Assembly (NCBI GenBank): GCA_013368315.1
Contig: JAACJM010000109.1
Location: 62,001 to 126,000, forward strand
From: Tetrapyrgos nigripes
Taxonomy: Eukaryota > Basidiomycota > Agaricomycetes > Agaricales > Campanellaceae
Length of the DNA stretch: 64,000 bases
Direction of reading: 5' to 3'
The notes under the pieces were generated by a model. That model was given only the letters and a program-made list of their open reading frames with translations. It searched no databases and was not told where the DNA came from. A program made the translations under genes and the position numbers. Positions 44,901-56,422 of the stretch are shown in pieces (positions within the stretch are counted from its first letter, which is position 1; each line of letters begins with the position of its first letter).

Positions 44901-46320
44901 CAGACAAGGCAGACAAGGCAGATGAGGCAGACAAGGCAGATGAGGCAGACGGAGCAGAGACAAGGCAGACAGGGCAGACAAAGCAGACAAGGCAGATGGG
45001 GCAGATGGGGCAGATGTACCACACTGAGCAGACGAAGATGACAACACAGACACAGTAGTCTCCCCTTTTCCTGTCCAGCCTGAGCTGTCTATTTATATTC
45101 AGTAAAATTTAATTAACCTGGTTGAATGAATTCATTGTATTACATCCTCTAAATTTTCAGTAAGCCTTTCTGTATTACTTAATTGACATGCACTGCAAAT
45201 CCATCCAACAAGTCTCTTGTAAGTCCATTGGATATACATGATGACTTACAAAATAGTCACTTTTCAGTAAAGTCATTGTAATGTCTTGTGACTTACAAGT
45301 GTCTTACTGTGACCAGTCTGTCCTACTGTATATTCTCCATTTAGCATGCAGGTTTTTTCCAGAGACTTACGAGATAGACTTCTAAAACCTGCATCTTGTA
45401 ATTCCCTTGTAAAATCACAAGTCTTTCTAGGGTATTACTGTGACACAGATGTCCCTCCATAAATTCACTGTAAATATGAGCAGTCTTACCCAAGACTTTC
45501 AAGTTCTACCTTCTGGTAAGTCCTCTGTAAATTTTACTTGGTTTACAAATTGTCTTACTGTGACATTATCTCACACTGTAATACCCTGGTATTTCAGTTC
45601 TGTTTTACAAGAAGACATACTGTGACAAAAAAGTCACCTTGTAATTCCACTGTATGCTCTTCAATGCTATACTGTGACAAAGCCTCACACTGAAAGTCTA
45701 TGGTATGTCCTTGCAGCTTACAATGGTCTTTCAGAATAGTCCTCATTTTTTGTCTATTTTGTAATACACTTGTAAGTCAAGCCAACTTACATATTGATTG
45801 GTTCCCCATAATACTCTTGTAATACTCCAGTAAGGCTGAGGATTTACCCGTGTTTGTAGCAAATGTTTCTTGTAATTCCTTCATAATACAGCTAGTCTTA
45901 CAAGTGTATTACTGTGACTTGATTGTCACTTTGTAAATTTCCTGCAGATTTTGCTTCCTTGTAAGTCCTTTGTAAATCTCTCTTGCCTTACTGTTTGTCA
46001 TACTGTGATTATCTGTCACACTGAAATACTCCAGTATTTCCTATGTGTCTTACTACATGACATATTGTGACAAAAAGTCACTCTGAAATTCCTGTGTAAT
46101 TCCACAGTATATCCACCAAGGGTATACAGTGACAGCAAGTCACACTGAAAGTCCATGGTATTTCTTTGTGACTTACAATGGTCATACAAGGTTGTTCTAA
46201 TTTTTTCTGTCTCTTGTAATACTAATGTATGACAAGGAGTCTTACATATTGATTGGCTTGGTGTAATACTCTTGTAAAACCTCAGTAAAGCAGAGGATTT
46301 ACAAGTGTTTGCACCCAGTG
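41940..46320. mobile_element. giant CACTA-type foldback element
   Basis: 4381 bp. Ends CACTGGGTGCAAACACTTG and the inverse. Target duplication AGA (41937-41939, 46321-46323). CACTR ends with 3-bp duplications are the EnSpm/CACTA signature. The left arm (to about 43592) and right arm (from about 44668) are inverted copies; in the terminal ~450 bp I found one mismatch (AAGGAAACA / AAGGAAGCA), and landmark coordinates mirror exactly. Each arm holds about nine GTGAC-N5-7-GTCACAGTA palindromes and a ~465-bp internal duplication (41945 and 42405). No transposase, so non-autonomous. Confidence 0.9.
43240..45045. repeat. 9-bp minisatellite core of the foldback element
   Basis: About 200 units of GCAGACRRG/GCAGACGGA type. 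Orientation flips once, at about 43702: to the left the units read TCTGCC on the + strand, to the right GCAGAC. Because the period is 9 and stop-free, long open frames arise on both strands and in all frames (Ala-Asp-Lys/Glu/Gly, Arg-Gln-Thr, Leu-Val-Cys repeats). I regard these as artefacts of the repeat. Confidence 0.95.
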
Positions 46321-46323
46321 AGA

Positions 46324-47699
46324 GAGCAGGACTCAGCTATAAGAAAAACTATACGAACTGGCAGTATACTAGAAATGTGGTCTATTGACACTAAGTCTAT
46401 AGTAGCACCAGAAAAACATAAGAGGAGGAATAAGCAAAGACTATGCAAACCTATAACGACTGATTGATGGTAAAGGAATGTGAGTCATACGAGTGGAGCC
46501 CAGCATGGATGGTGGAGCTATGTGAGTCAGAATGACTATGGCTGCCAGTTCCAGAAAGGTACTCTTAGTCAAGAGGATGAAGCAAAGGGAACATAGAAAG
46601 CCCTATTAGTTTTAGATAATATTCTACATTTCCTAGATACCCTAATTATAAAGTACCTACTTAATCTAGTAATATGGACAAGCATGGACTGGTGATTAGA
46701 CTAATATTTCTGTTTTCTTATGTACCTTTTAGCAGACATTAAAAAGAAATGTAGAACTGTATAGTAGTAGCTGTGAGTAGTATAAAAGGACTAGGTATTT
46801 CTCATAGTTACTCAAGCCACATACGTAGAGTATCAGTAAGAGGGTGTGAAATACAGACAAAGCTTCTTGAAAGCCACGTACTGTAGAGTATCGGTCATCT
46901 CACTAGCGCTAGCTGTAGAGACTGCGAAACACAGACTACGCTTCTACCAAATTTACCTCACTCACATTGGGTATAAACATAGTGTGTGGATCAATAGTGT
47001 TGAATCAAATTTGTTGGTTTTTGTGTGTTACCTTTTTGTGTGTGTCCTTGGACTTGTGAAACTGGTTATAAGGCATTTGGGCCTACAAATTGTGAATTGA
47101 AACTGTTGGTTATATCCTTGTGGACTTGTTATAGTCTTTGTGTGTTCAACTTGTGTGCATTTGTGCAAAACCCCTAACAAAACCCCCAAAAGTCCTTGTA
47201 GTACAAGTGAACTGTTGAGTATTCTGACTACTCGGAATGCTCGCACTTTACTATTTGTATAAAAGTCTTTAATTTTGTGTTTGTTTTACACTTACACAAA
47301 AGACACCTATTACCATGATAGGGCTCCACACCTGTCTTGCAGACAGTGCAGTCAGACTAGTATGAAGCAGGTCTTATTGTCTGTAAAAAACATCAGAATT
47401 TAACTAGCACTGGAGATGATGTAAACATACAGGGAAGGAGTTTTCAGTGGATACCACTCGAGTGACGAAATCTACTGCATGGTGTAGTTAGATCAAGCTG
47501 AGTTTGAAGAGACAATAAAAACATACCTGGAGTCCTGAAGCAACGATTGAGCCAGTCACGACTATTTCAAATTAAGAGTGACTCTCAAAACCCTCAGATG
47601 AGAGAGGATTGTGAGTCATCCTAGCAGAAGAAGGGTGGTGCTTGGCCTTCAAGTTCATTCAGTGAGCCATAGGGAAGAGTAGGGGAAGAGCAGGAACAG
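46324..47699. other. no recognised gene
   Basis: 46810-46960 has a short imperfect duplication (CACGTA..GTAGAGTATC). 47000-47280 is GT-rich. Nothing else. Confidence 0.45.
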
Positions 47700-48068
47700 A
47701 GTGATGAGGTAGTTTTCAAACCCCACTAAACCATGGCCAGAAACTGGGCAACATGTCAAATTTGTTTCTTCAGCCTCTCTTCCCTCCTCTTTCTACTCCA
47801 GACCTAGCTCTCCACCTCTCATGGCTATGCACACCCAATGACTCACCCAGTTCCTTTCAGTGGCATCAGTAAAACAGCCACTCAGCTTTTCAGAACTTCT
47901 AGGCAGTTTTTGATCCTTTTGCCACTGAAACCTTTTTCTGTCCTTTTTTCCGGAAGCTTTTTTCGAAGTTTTACTTTTTCCTGTGTACTTATCTGCCCCA
48001 GTACTTTCTTTGGCCTTTCTTCTGAACTTTTTGGGAGCTTTTTTCTGAGCAATGTCATGTATTCATAA
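47700..48068 (-). pseudogene. Lys-rich coding relic, related to 55980-56080
   Basis: Minus strand reads KKAPKKFRRKAKESTGADKY, KKASGKKDRKRFQWQKDQKL, PRSSEKLSGCFTDATERNW. The last part resembles GTGKKDQKSSEKPGGHFADV at 56006-56070. Family unknown to me. No start or stop context could be fixed. Confidence 0.45.
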
Positions 48069-48764
48069 GTACAACTCCTACATATACATGTACATGTAGA
48101 GTCAAATAATTCTAGGCCTACTTACAACTGGTAAGCATGGTTTCCACTTGACAGAGGTCCTACATGCAGACAGGTCAAGGCTACGAGCTTGCAGCTGCAG
48201 TCTTTAAGACGTAGTGTCACATCAAAATCCTCACTGGTGTCCATCCAGCAATCATAGTGTACAAGCCAATATTCAATTCTGGATATAACCCTACAAATTC
48301 CTGTGTTGTCATATCTGCTGGGCAGTCGCTAATACAGCCAGACAAAAAGAAAGTGAACCTGTGTGCCCAACACAAAGAGAAACTAGAGGGGGAAAGAGAG
48401 GAAAGAATATCCGACGTGCATGCGACTGCTGAAGAATGATGTTATGGTCACAGGACTGTTGGACCTTGAAAAATTTTTATCAACAGACGCATCTTCGACT
48501 TATCTTCCCAGCTTCTTTCTAGTCTCCCCTAGGCAGACTCAAGCTAGCAGGCTAGCTTAATAATAAGAGTCTGCTAAAAGTCATGCCGCATCAGGACCTC
48601 AACTATTTTGGCCCAGATTTCCTCTTTTAGGAACTCCTATATATGGTATATAGTCATGTGATGCTGTAGGCATATGCAGAAGTGCATCGTCGACTTTTGT
48701 TTACTGTGTGCATTGTGTATTTGACCCCTCGCATTAATGGATTACTCTACTTCATGACTATTTC
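48069..48764. other. no recognised gene; short palindrome
   Basis: AAGCTAGCAGGCTAGCTT at 48541-48558 is an 8-bp inverted repeat. Otherwise the 5' flank of the DUF6589 relic. Confidence 0.45.
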
Positions 48765-51700
48765 CATGAGCCTACTGACAAGCCCTTCTACTCCTTCTAC
48801 ACCTAGACCCCCACTATCCCCCTTCAAACACACCCAAAACACATTTTTTCCAGAAGCCAGACCTTTCAGCCTGAACCAATTCCATACCGCCGATCCTCAA
48901 GCTTCACACAATGAAAACTCCTCTCCTTCCTTTCGGGCATTTGCTGATAATGGTTCAAAGCACAGAAAGAAGAATCCTTGGAGCTCTTATGATACTAGTA
49001 CTGTGGGAGACAGTAGTGCTGGTCAAACACCAGTATGTTGGCCAGTTGACTGCTTATTTTCCCCTCTTGATGAGTTCTTGATTTTCAGTCTTCGTCTCAT
49101 CACTCCCCAGGCTGGATACAACCCCTCACTCCCTCTAGTCCACATCGAAAAAGCAACAAATGCGAATGCAACAGGACACATGTCTCTTGAGAAAAAAAAC
49201 TCAACTCTGTGCTTGAGTTCTCGCATGGACTCAGACTCAGCTTTTCTGATAGGACACTGACTGCAGCAGAAAAACAACATGGGGACCGAAAGAGTGGCAT
49301 TTTTTCCTTTTGCAGTCTTCCACAGTTTCCAAATTCTTTCATGGGGAGTCCTCTCACACAGTCTCAGACATTCTCAACATCTGGATCAGGCATACCTAGG
49401 TGCACCTGACAAACACTCCTCTGAGATGTACTCTCTCATTTCCATGCACTGGTACACTACCATTCGCCCTGTATGACCTGCCATGACATCTTTTGCTGTG
49501 CAGGTTGTACAACAGCAGCTTCTATCTCAAATGTGACATGCAGTGAAGCCCACTTTCCCAACAAGAAAAATCCAGCTGACTCTGTGGACTGGCAGAAATT
49601 CGGTGTCAGTACCTTTCAGCACATCACAGAACTTCATCAAAAGCACCAGGCTTTGTTATGGGGTCTTCTCGAAACCATCTCATGGCCAGAATCCAACATA
49701 GAATGTAAAAATCGACCAGTGGAAGTGGTACGTTTATTTGATTTTCTATTTTATCCAATTGATGTTAATGGCTATCTTTCAGGTCATCTCTACCACTATT
49801 TCCAAACTCGTGTTTAGCCATTCACTGTACACTCACTTCAGACCCCTTCAGGAGGCTCTTTTCAACATCACAGCCAATGTCTCATTCAAGAAATTCCGAT
49901 ATGACTCACATGTCGGCAACACACCTTCCTATCCAACCTCACTGAAAGCTCTGCTCTACTTATCCGAGAGAGCAGCTATTATCTGTTGGGAGTACAGATT
50001 GGATCCTGGCTTTTGGTTCTTCATTGTCCTTGACAATGTCCAAAATTATATTCATCAACGGCCGCTGTGCATGCTTCATCAAAATTGGATGAACCTGGGT
50101 ATGGCTGGGACCATGTGGATCAAGCTGTTTGGTGCTGAGGTAGCAGCCTCCGACTTCAACAAGAAGATGAAACTCATTGCATCCTGCTGACTGGATCAAA
50201 TCACGACAGGTAGACTCCTCTTCCTCATCAACTGGGACCATGAACAGCATGTCTTCGCATTCCAGTGGTTATGGGTTCTTGGTCAGTATGTGCCCACTTT
50301 GAAGCATTTGAATGACTGTGCCCATGAACTGCTGTGAACACCAGGACAGGGTCTTCGTCAGAAGGTCCCCGATGCACTGTCCCTTTGCTTCCCCCTCCCA
50401 ACCACCAGGGGCAGCGAGACACAACTCAATGAATTCCTAGCATCATCGTTAGATTTCTTCAAGAGCTGCAGCCAGACTGGAGATTGCTTTCATAGGCAAA
50501 TTCTTCTGGTTGGCGGTGATGGTTTCACTTTCGAGCTTCTGTGGAAGCTCAAGGAACATCATCAGCTGCACAAGTCACCATTCCATGGTCTCAAGATTAT
50601 GTCTCCGGTGCTCGCTTGGTGGCATACTGGATGGACCAATGATACTCACCTTGTAGACAACCATCTCGTCAACTATGCCAGCCTTGACCCTTCTACACTC
50701 AGTCATTCTGCCTCAAAAATCAACCGGAAGCTAAGCAAGGAACAGGGCAAGTACAACTACCATCAAGCATTGGAACTCATGTATTTGGTTGCTGACATGA
50801 GAATGTTGGACTGCTGGAGGTGGGTATCTTCATTTTGGATATCAGCTTTTGCTAATAGCACAGCACCTTTTTCTAGGTTGCTTCTGATGTGTGTCACCAA
50901 AGAGCAAGGCCTTGATGTCTCTGACTGCAAGGATGTGTTCAACATTGTAGAAGTTTTATGGGTTGCCTCCAAAGTGCCGAATACTCCCCAGTTTGAGCGG
51001 TATGCTTACAAGCTTCATGATCTATACACTACCAAGGAAGCCATCTATCGCTGTGCACACGGGATGGAGGACTCACAGATTCCAACTGCTTCACCGTCCT
51101 CTTCAGCATCATCGCCGCCACAGTCCTCTCCCTCATTCATGGCTGCAACACTGTCTTCATCTGAGTCATCATCACCTCTACCACCTTCTCAAACATCAAT
51201 GTCCTCCAGTCGAGTGCTTCAAGTACTTGATGAAGTATGGACACCACCTCAACCCAACCCTACTCCCGTTGGTGATAATGTACTCACCAGGTCCAAAGAC
51301 TTTATGTGGGAAGCTCTGCATTCACAAGAAATTGTCTGGAGCATTGCTGAGGGAGATGTTGGATGAGCTTGGGAGCAGATGAAGACCCTCATGTTTTCAA
51401 TGGCCAGATCGTCACACAAGAAATACACAAACTACCTGCTCATCTCTGTTATAGACCTCCACTTTCAATTGGATAAAGCACTTTGTGAAGCTATCCTCTC
51501 AACAGCAGTTGTATCACTCAGTGGCATACCTGGTACACATTGTGCAGTTGATCTTGTTCAGGAGTGGCTCCAGCATATCTTGGAAGCCACTGTACAACAC
51601 AAGGGGCAGGAATTTGGTGCTTCGTTTATCCAAATCACATCACTCACAATCTGAGAGAATTCGGGGCTCTCAAGGATGAGATGATTAGTGGAGTTGGGCT

Positions 51701-52268
51701 CAAGAATCATTCACAGCGCCATACTAAGCCCTCAGTTCAGGCAGAGATGCAAATACTGTTGGCTGAGTACCGTGATGGTGGTCTTCATTCCTATACACCT
51801 GGCTGACTGTCTAGTAACTCGGATGCCATAGTGGAGACCCAATACTCAAAAGGTGTGCATGGTTTCAAGTCCTTTCTCAAGAAGCATTTGGCACATATGA
51901 TGGCTATGCAGGAAGGAACTGGGTCCGCTATAAATTTGTCTAACCCTATTGTGCTTGATGAAGAGGACACTGGCAATATCAACACACCATTGTACCTCCA
52001 GACTGTGCTCAATGGTGACATTTCGACGCATGAGGTTGATTCTGAAGTTGACGCCAACACCTTAACCAGTGATATCCCATCTTACAATGATGAAGATTCT
52101 GATGCAGAATTGGAGGTACCAGAACAGGCCCCTGTTGTTCAGAATGATGATGGCTTTGCGACAGACGAGGATGATCAAATTAATCTGGTAATATTATTGT
52201 ACTCTCTCTGCATAATCAACTATTCTCATCCAGTATATCTGATGGCCTCCTCCACAAAAAACTCCTGA
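48765..52268 (+). pseudogene. DUF6589-domain protein pseudogene
   Basis: Spread over several frames. N-terminal Ser/Pro-rich part (MSLLTSPSTPSTPRPPLSPF), then VDWQKFGVSTFQHITELHQK. The DUF6589 domain shows LDNVQNYIHQRPLCMLHQN, NLGMAGTMW, LLVGGDGFTFELLWKLK, MSPVLAWWHTGWTNDTHL, DPSTLSHSASKINRK, YNYHQALELMYLVADMRMLD, VDLVQEWLQHILEA, and the closing SQRHTKPSVQAEMQILLAEY. An acidic C-tail follows. Part of the breakage may be introns (for example 50816-50874), but TGA/TAA stops (KLIASC*, CAHELL*) indicate decay. DUF6589 is widespread in basidiomycetes; its function is not established to my knowledge. It converges on the RecQ-like relic, with ends meeting near 52200. Confidence 0.8.
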
Positions 52269-54430
52269 CCTCCTCCACATCCCTATTCTCTGTTTTAAAC
52301 TTCTCAATGGCTCTCGTCACTTCTACAATCAAATTTTCCTTGTTGAGTGCCCATGGACTGGCAAGCTCACTGTCCCAGAAGCAGTGCCACTGTAATTCAA
52401 ATGCCAGAGCAGCCTTCACCTTGCTTGAGAGCTCCTCAGTTGCCAGGCATGGAGAATGCGCAAGGAACTTTGCATGGTCTTCTGGTTTTAATGCCATCAA
52501 CTCCTTCAACTTCTTAGCCTCCAGTGCCTCCTTCTCTTTCTCTGCCTTTTTCTTTCTCACTCTCCTTCTGTTCGTCCAATGCTGGCAAAATCTGTTTCTC
52601 AATGGTTGTCCAAATAGCATGTCCTTGTTCTTGAGACAGTCCGAAAGCTTCACTAGACTCTCTGACACCTCAGAAAAGTGTTCAAGAATAGCAGGGATGA
52701 CAGGTTCAACAAACTGTCCAGGTATATAACCACCTCCCTGGTTACTGACGCACTTGTCAAACAGTTCACCATCAAGTTTTTGGAGATAGACAGATACAAT
52801 TTTGCAGCTTTCTGCATCTAGGGGTTGGCGAGTGCCAGACATTTCAGAGGGTTGTTGAGCTGGGATGAGAACAAGTTTCAGTACCACACAGCACTGAACA
52901 ATGGCTTTGACAGCGACCAGTTTGGCAAGGAGGATTCTGTCTCGGAATGACTCGTTGGGTCAGCAGCCACTACAGAGACAGGGTGGATCTATGTCTAGTG
53001 GTTTGGCAATGCAGTCATTGCACAAACATTGTTGGGGTCATGGGTTCTGGTAGAGCTTGTTTTGAATGACTGTATGGCAGGGTGCCATGAGACGCAAAGC
53101 CCAATCCAAATTAGTGTTCAGTTTCTCATCTTCCCCATCTGTCTTCTGCTTTTTGGAGACATGATCATTCCCACTGTCTTTTTCTCTATTCTCCATCTCT
53201 TTAATTAGCTTCTCTGCTGCTTCCATCATTTTTTTGGGGACATATACATAAGACTCCCCCTCCTCACAGACTCAGCCTCTCTTCTGCTCCTCATCATCAG
53301 GAGATTTTGACCCAAGATCCAGCACCCTCCTAACACCCCTAAAATCCATTCCAACCTTAAGTACAGTTGTGGACACAATGATCAAATGATTGACAGCAGC
53401 ATCAAGCTCGTGGATCATTTTGAATGTATCATCATCATATGTCTTGTGATGAGTGCATCCCATTTGCGAATTCAGTCCATTTCTGCGAGAATTGGGTTAC
53501 ATCGTCGCAGGTAGAGGGTTATACAAAGGGCAGAGCCATGGTCTGGAGTGAAAATGATTGTAATCCCAGTTAATGCAGGGCCTAATACCCAAGCAAGCTC
53601 TGGAAAATTGAGTGCTGTTGACAAGTTGGATTGTAGGACTGAGGTGGTTACATGGATGTCGGGTCACAAATTGGAGCAGTGGATGTCTGCAAAATTGCCC
53701 TGTTGCAATCCAAATGTATCTAGCACAAAATCCAGAGGTCTTCCTCCTCTTAGAGTTGCAGTAAGACCCAAAAAGTGAACTCGACAGTCAAGTTGAACCC
53801 TCATCTGTCCAATATCCTGGAAAGCCTGCTGAAACTCTCAGCCCCATTCAAAAACCAAATGCAGCTCATCGTCCACAAGCACAGCACACCTCTTTTGAAA
53901 AGGTGAGTCATTCTTGGTTAGCTGTAGCTGTGTTCGGAGCTGATCTGTTTGAAGCAGCTCTGGTGACACTAATAATGCACAAGCTTTTTTGACTCAAGAC
54001 CATAGCACAGCTGTCCCATTGTGTTCCAAATCTGCTTGAGTGTTGTGCAAAATGTCCAAGTTAAGGGCTACTGCATCTATTCCCAGCTTCTGCAGCTTGA
54101 GTTCCTGCTCAGATCATATTCAACAGGAGCCTCAACTAATTATTCTTGGGAGACACTCACAATATCAAGCTCCAGAGCTTTGGTCAGGCAGAGCACCAAA
54201 ATGAGCAGATCTTCATCATACCATGGCACAATATTTGGTATCATAGAGCATCATCAATATAGCTCTGGAAGCGCAGTGGTAATTAAGGCAATAATGCCTG
54301 TTTTCCCGGAACCACATGCCGTCCGGACTATAACATCCCTCCTGTCAAGAATGTTGCCTAGGGCCTCGAGACTGATATCATGGGGAGGATATGGTAGGAG
54401 ATTTTGAGTTATATCTCAAAGTAATGCTTG
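52216..54430 (-). pseudogene. RecQ-like DEAD/H helicase pseudogene
   Basis: Minus strand. Motif I: VIVRTACGSGKTG (Walker A). Motif II: CAVLVDDELHLVFEWG (Walker B plus the RecQ-type W). Motif III: FLGLTATLRGG. Helicase C-domain: HLIIVSTTVLKVGMDFRGVR. The C-terminal part is a charged region (KKKAEKEKEALEAKKLKEL; SDILDENS at the end). Many TGA/TAG/TAA stops (for example EWG*EFQQ) and gaps show it is dead. Basidiomycete genomes carry many such RecQ-like copies, often in repeats. Confidence 0.8.
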
Positions 54431-55071
54431 TCCTTGCTCAGAAGAGAACTGGAACAATGTAGTAGGGGATGGTATTGTGCTCATTGACACGCAACGACGC
54501 AACACAACCAAGACGTGACTGACGTTAAATGAAAATTTTTCGCTTTGTAATCTACATTTGTGACTTGCACATGATGTCTAAGCAAGGTCCGGTAAGACCC
54601 TGGAAACTTTTAGAAGACTAGCTTCTTCCCTCCCCATTCCCTTCTCTTTCTGCTGTACACACGTCTCTTAGGTATGACTCCTAGTTTCATGAATACCTGA
54701 TGTCATTGTCACTGTAAGTCTTCTCCCAAGTTGCATGTAGTGTTCTTGCTAACAAGCCCTCAATGACTTGCTACTTCATTGTAGCTCGGCCCTCTCACCA
54801 TGGAAGCCCTTGGAAGGACTCAATAGGTATGTCTTTCATGGTCTCATGGTTGTTAATATATCTCATTTGATATTTTACCCTTAGGTTATTGGAACTAGGA
54901 ATTGGGTGGTTCCAATGTAACTGCATGTTGTTACTTTTTCTGACATGCCCTATTCTTCTTGTATTCGGAGTTGATAGTTAGCTTATAGGTGTCATACGCC
55001 GCTTCTATTGCATTGTTTTGGGTGAGCCTGGAATGTGGTCGCTGGGTGTGTGTGACTCGGCTATGGCAGAA
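54431..55071. other. 5' flank of the helicase relic; no gene
   Basis: 54487-54530 contains CGCAACGACGCAACACAACC and ACGTGACTGACGT, unusually CpG-rich for this part of the window. Rest noncoding. Confidence 0.45.
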
Positions 55072-55073
55072 TA

Positions 55074-55807
55074 CTGTACCATTTTAATCAATTCGGCACC
55101 CCGCCATTACTGTTACACAGGTGACAAACCTAAATATTCGTCAGTTCGGGACCGTTACCGTAACAATGCCAAATTTTTGTTACCCCTAGCCAGGCATCAA
55201 TAAACGACCTCAGTCCTCTGTGCCTGCACAGAAATGTAGCTAAGATATGCATGGAAATGAGATGAAGCTTAAATGCATAAAGCCTAAAAAATTTTCCAAG
55301 TTTTGTCTATATAGTAGAGAACAGTTGTCTTGCAGTTGTCTACCAAGCTACAATATGCTCAAGAGCTGAGGCCAAAAATCTGGATACAATTCCTCTTCCA
55401 CTTGAAGAGCCGGCCGTGCAGGAGCAGGAGACAGAGAGTGAGCAGGTTCTTGGGAAAAGGAGGAGGAAGGCTAATACATTGCACAACTCCAAGGACTTTT
55501 GGCGTTGGAAATGGACTGGCTTACAAATTGACTTTCCTTTTTGAGCTTTCTCGTGCTGGCCTGTGCTTGTCCAGTGATAAACAGTATTACTACTCCAATG
55601 CAGCTTGTTTCTCATGTATCTTAAGGTCTCGTACTCCCTGGGAGGCTTAAAATGGGTTCAGAGTCCAAAAAAAAGACAAAAATGCGCAGCGTTACAATTG
55701 GGTCTGAAAATTCGTCACTTGTCAATGTTACATGTTACAGGCCAGAATATTCGGCGTTTTTTGGGACTCCGTTACCTGTTACTGCCGAATTGATTAAAAT
55801 GGTACAG
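55074..55807. mobile_element. 734-bp TIR element, TA target, CTGTACCATTT ends
   Basis: Starts CTGTACCATTTTAATCAATT and ends AATTGATTAAAATGGTACAG, a perfect inverted repeat extending into TTCGGCA/TGCCGAA. TA on both sides (55072-55073, 55808-55809). Subterminal GTTACCGTAAC/TGTTAC motifs. First 11 bases match the 3.65-kb element at 12085-15737. No gene inside. Confidence 0.9.
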
Positions 55808-55979
55808 TAGAGTAGGTGATTCGCATGTATATTGTCATCATAAATTTCTTTCCGCCTATGAATACACGAGGACGAGGTCATCAAACACACGAAGTAGGGT
55901 GCAAAGAGGTTTTACAGTACTTTGAAAGTCGCTTTTTACATACTTTTTAGACCTTTGAAAAGGGCCAGTGAACTTTTAA

Positions 55980-56422
55980 AAGTAGAGGGGCCTAGGTTTT
56001 AAAAGTTGGTCGGCACTGGGAAAAAGGATCAAAAAAGTTCCGAAAAGCCAGGTGGTCATTTTGCTGATGTGCAACACATCTTCCTTCATCCTTCTTCGCG
56101 TTCTTGTTTCCTTATCAGCCAACCCGTATCTCTGAGCTCTCATGACTCTCGCAGCCTATTCTACTTGCTGGGTTTGCTGGCTTACAGGGTGCATCTTTCA
56201 AGTCTGTTGACTGTTGTTGTCTTGCTATTGGGAAAACATGCTGGCTTGGGCTCATTTATGTCTCTGTCACCATCACCAACATCTACATACAATTCTTCCA
56301 GAAAACGTGTCCTCGCCATTGTCCATTTCCCAAAAGAACCCTCAAATGACTTTTTCCAGACTCCACAACCTCACGCCCAACCACTACCAGCGTTTGATAT
56401 AGACACAGCCTGCCCGATCTAG
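55980..56422 (+). pseudogene. coding relic related to 47700-48068
   Basis: The frame from 56006 reads MVGTGKKDQKSSEKPGGHF, similar to the inverted relic at 47.7-48.1 kb, then a hydrophobic middle and a C-terminal stretch VLAIVHFPKEPSNDFFQTPQ. Family not recognised; may be a chance open frame after about residue 25. Confidence 0.35.

Noticed and set aside
43202..45058. 606- and 507-codon open frames on both strands
   Set aside because: They are products of a stop-free 9-bp minisatellite, open in several frames and mirrored between the strands by the palindrome. No codon bias or domain supports a protein.
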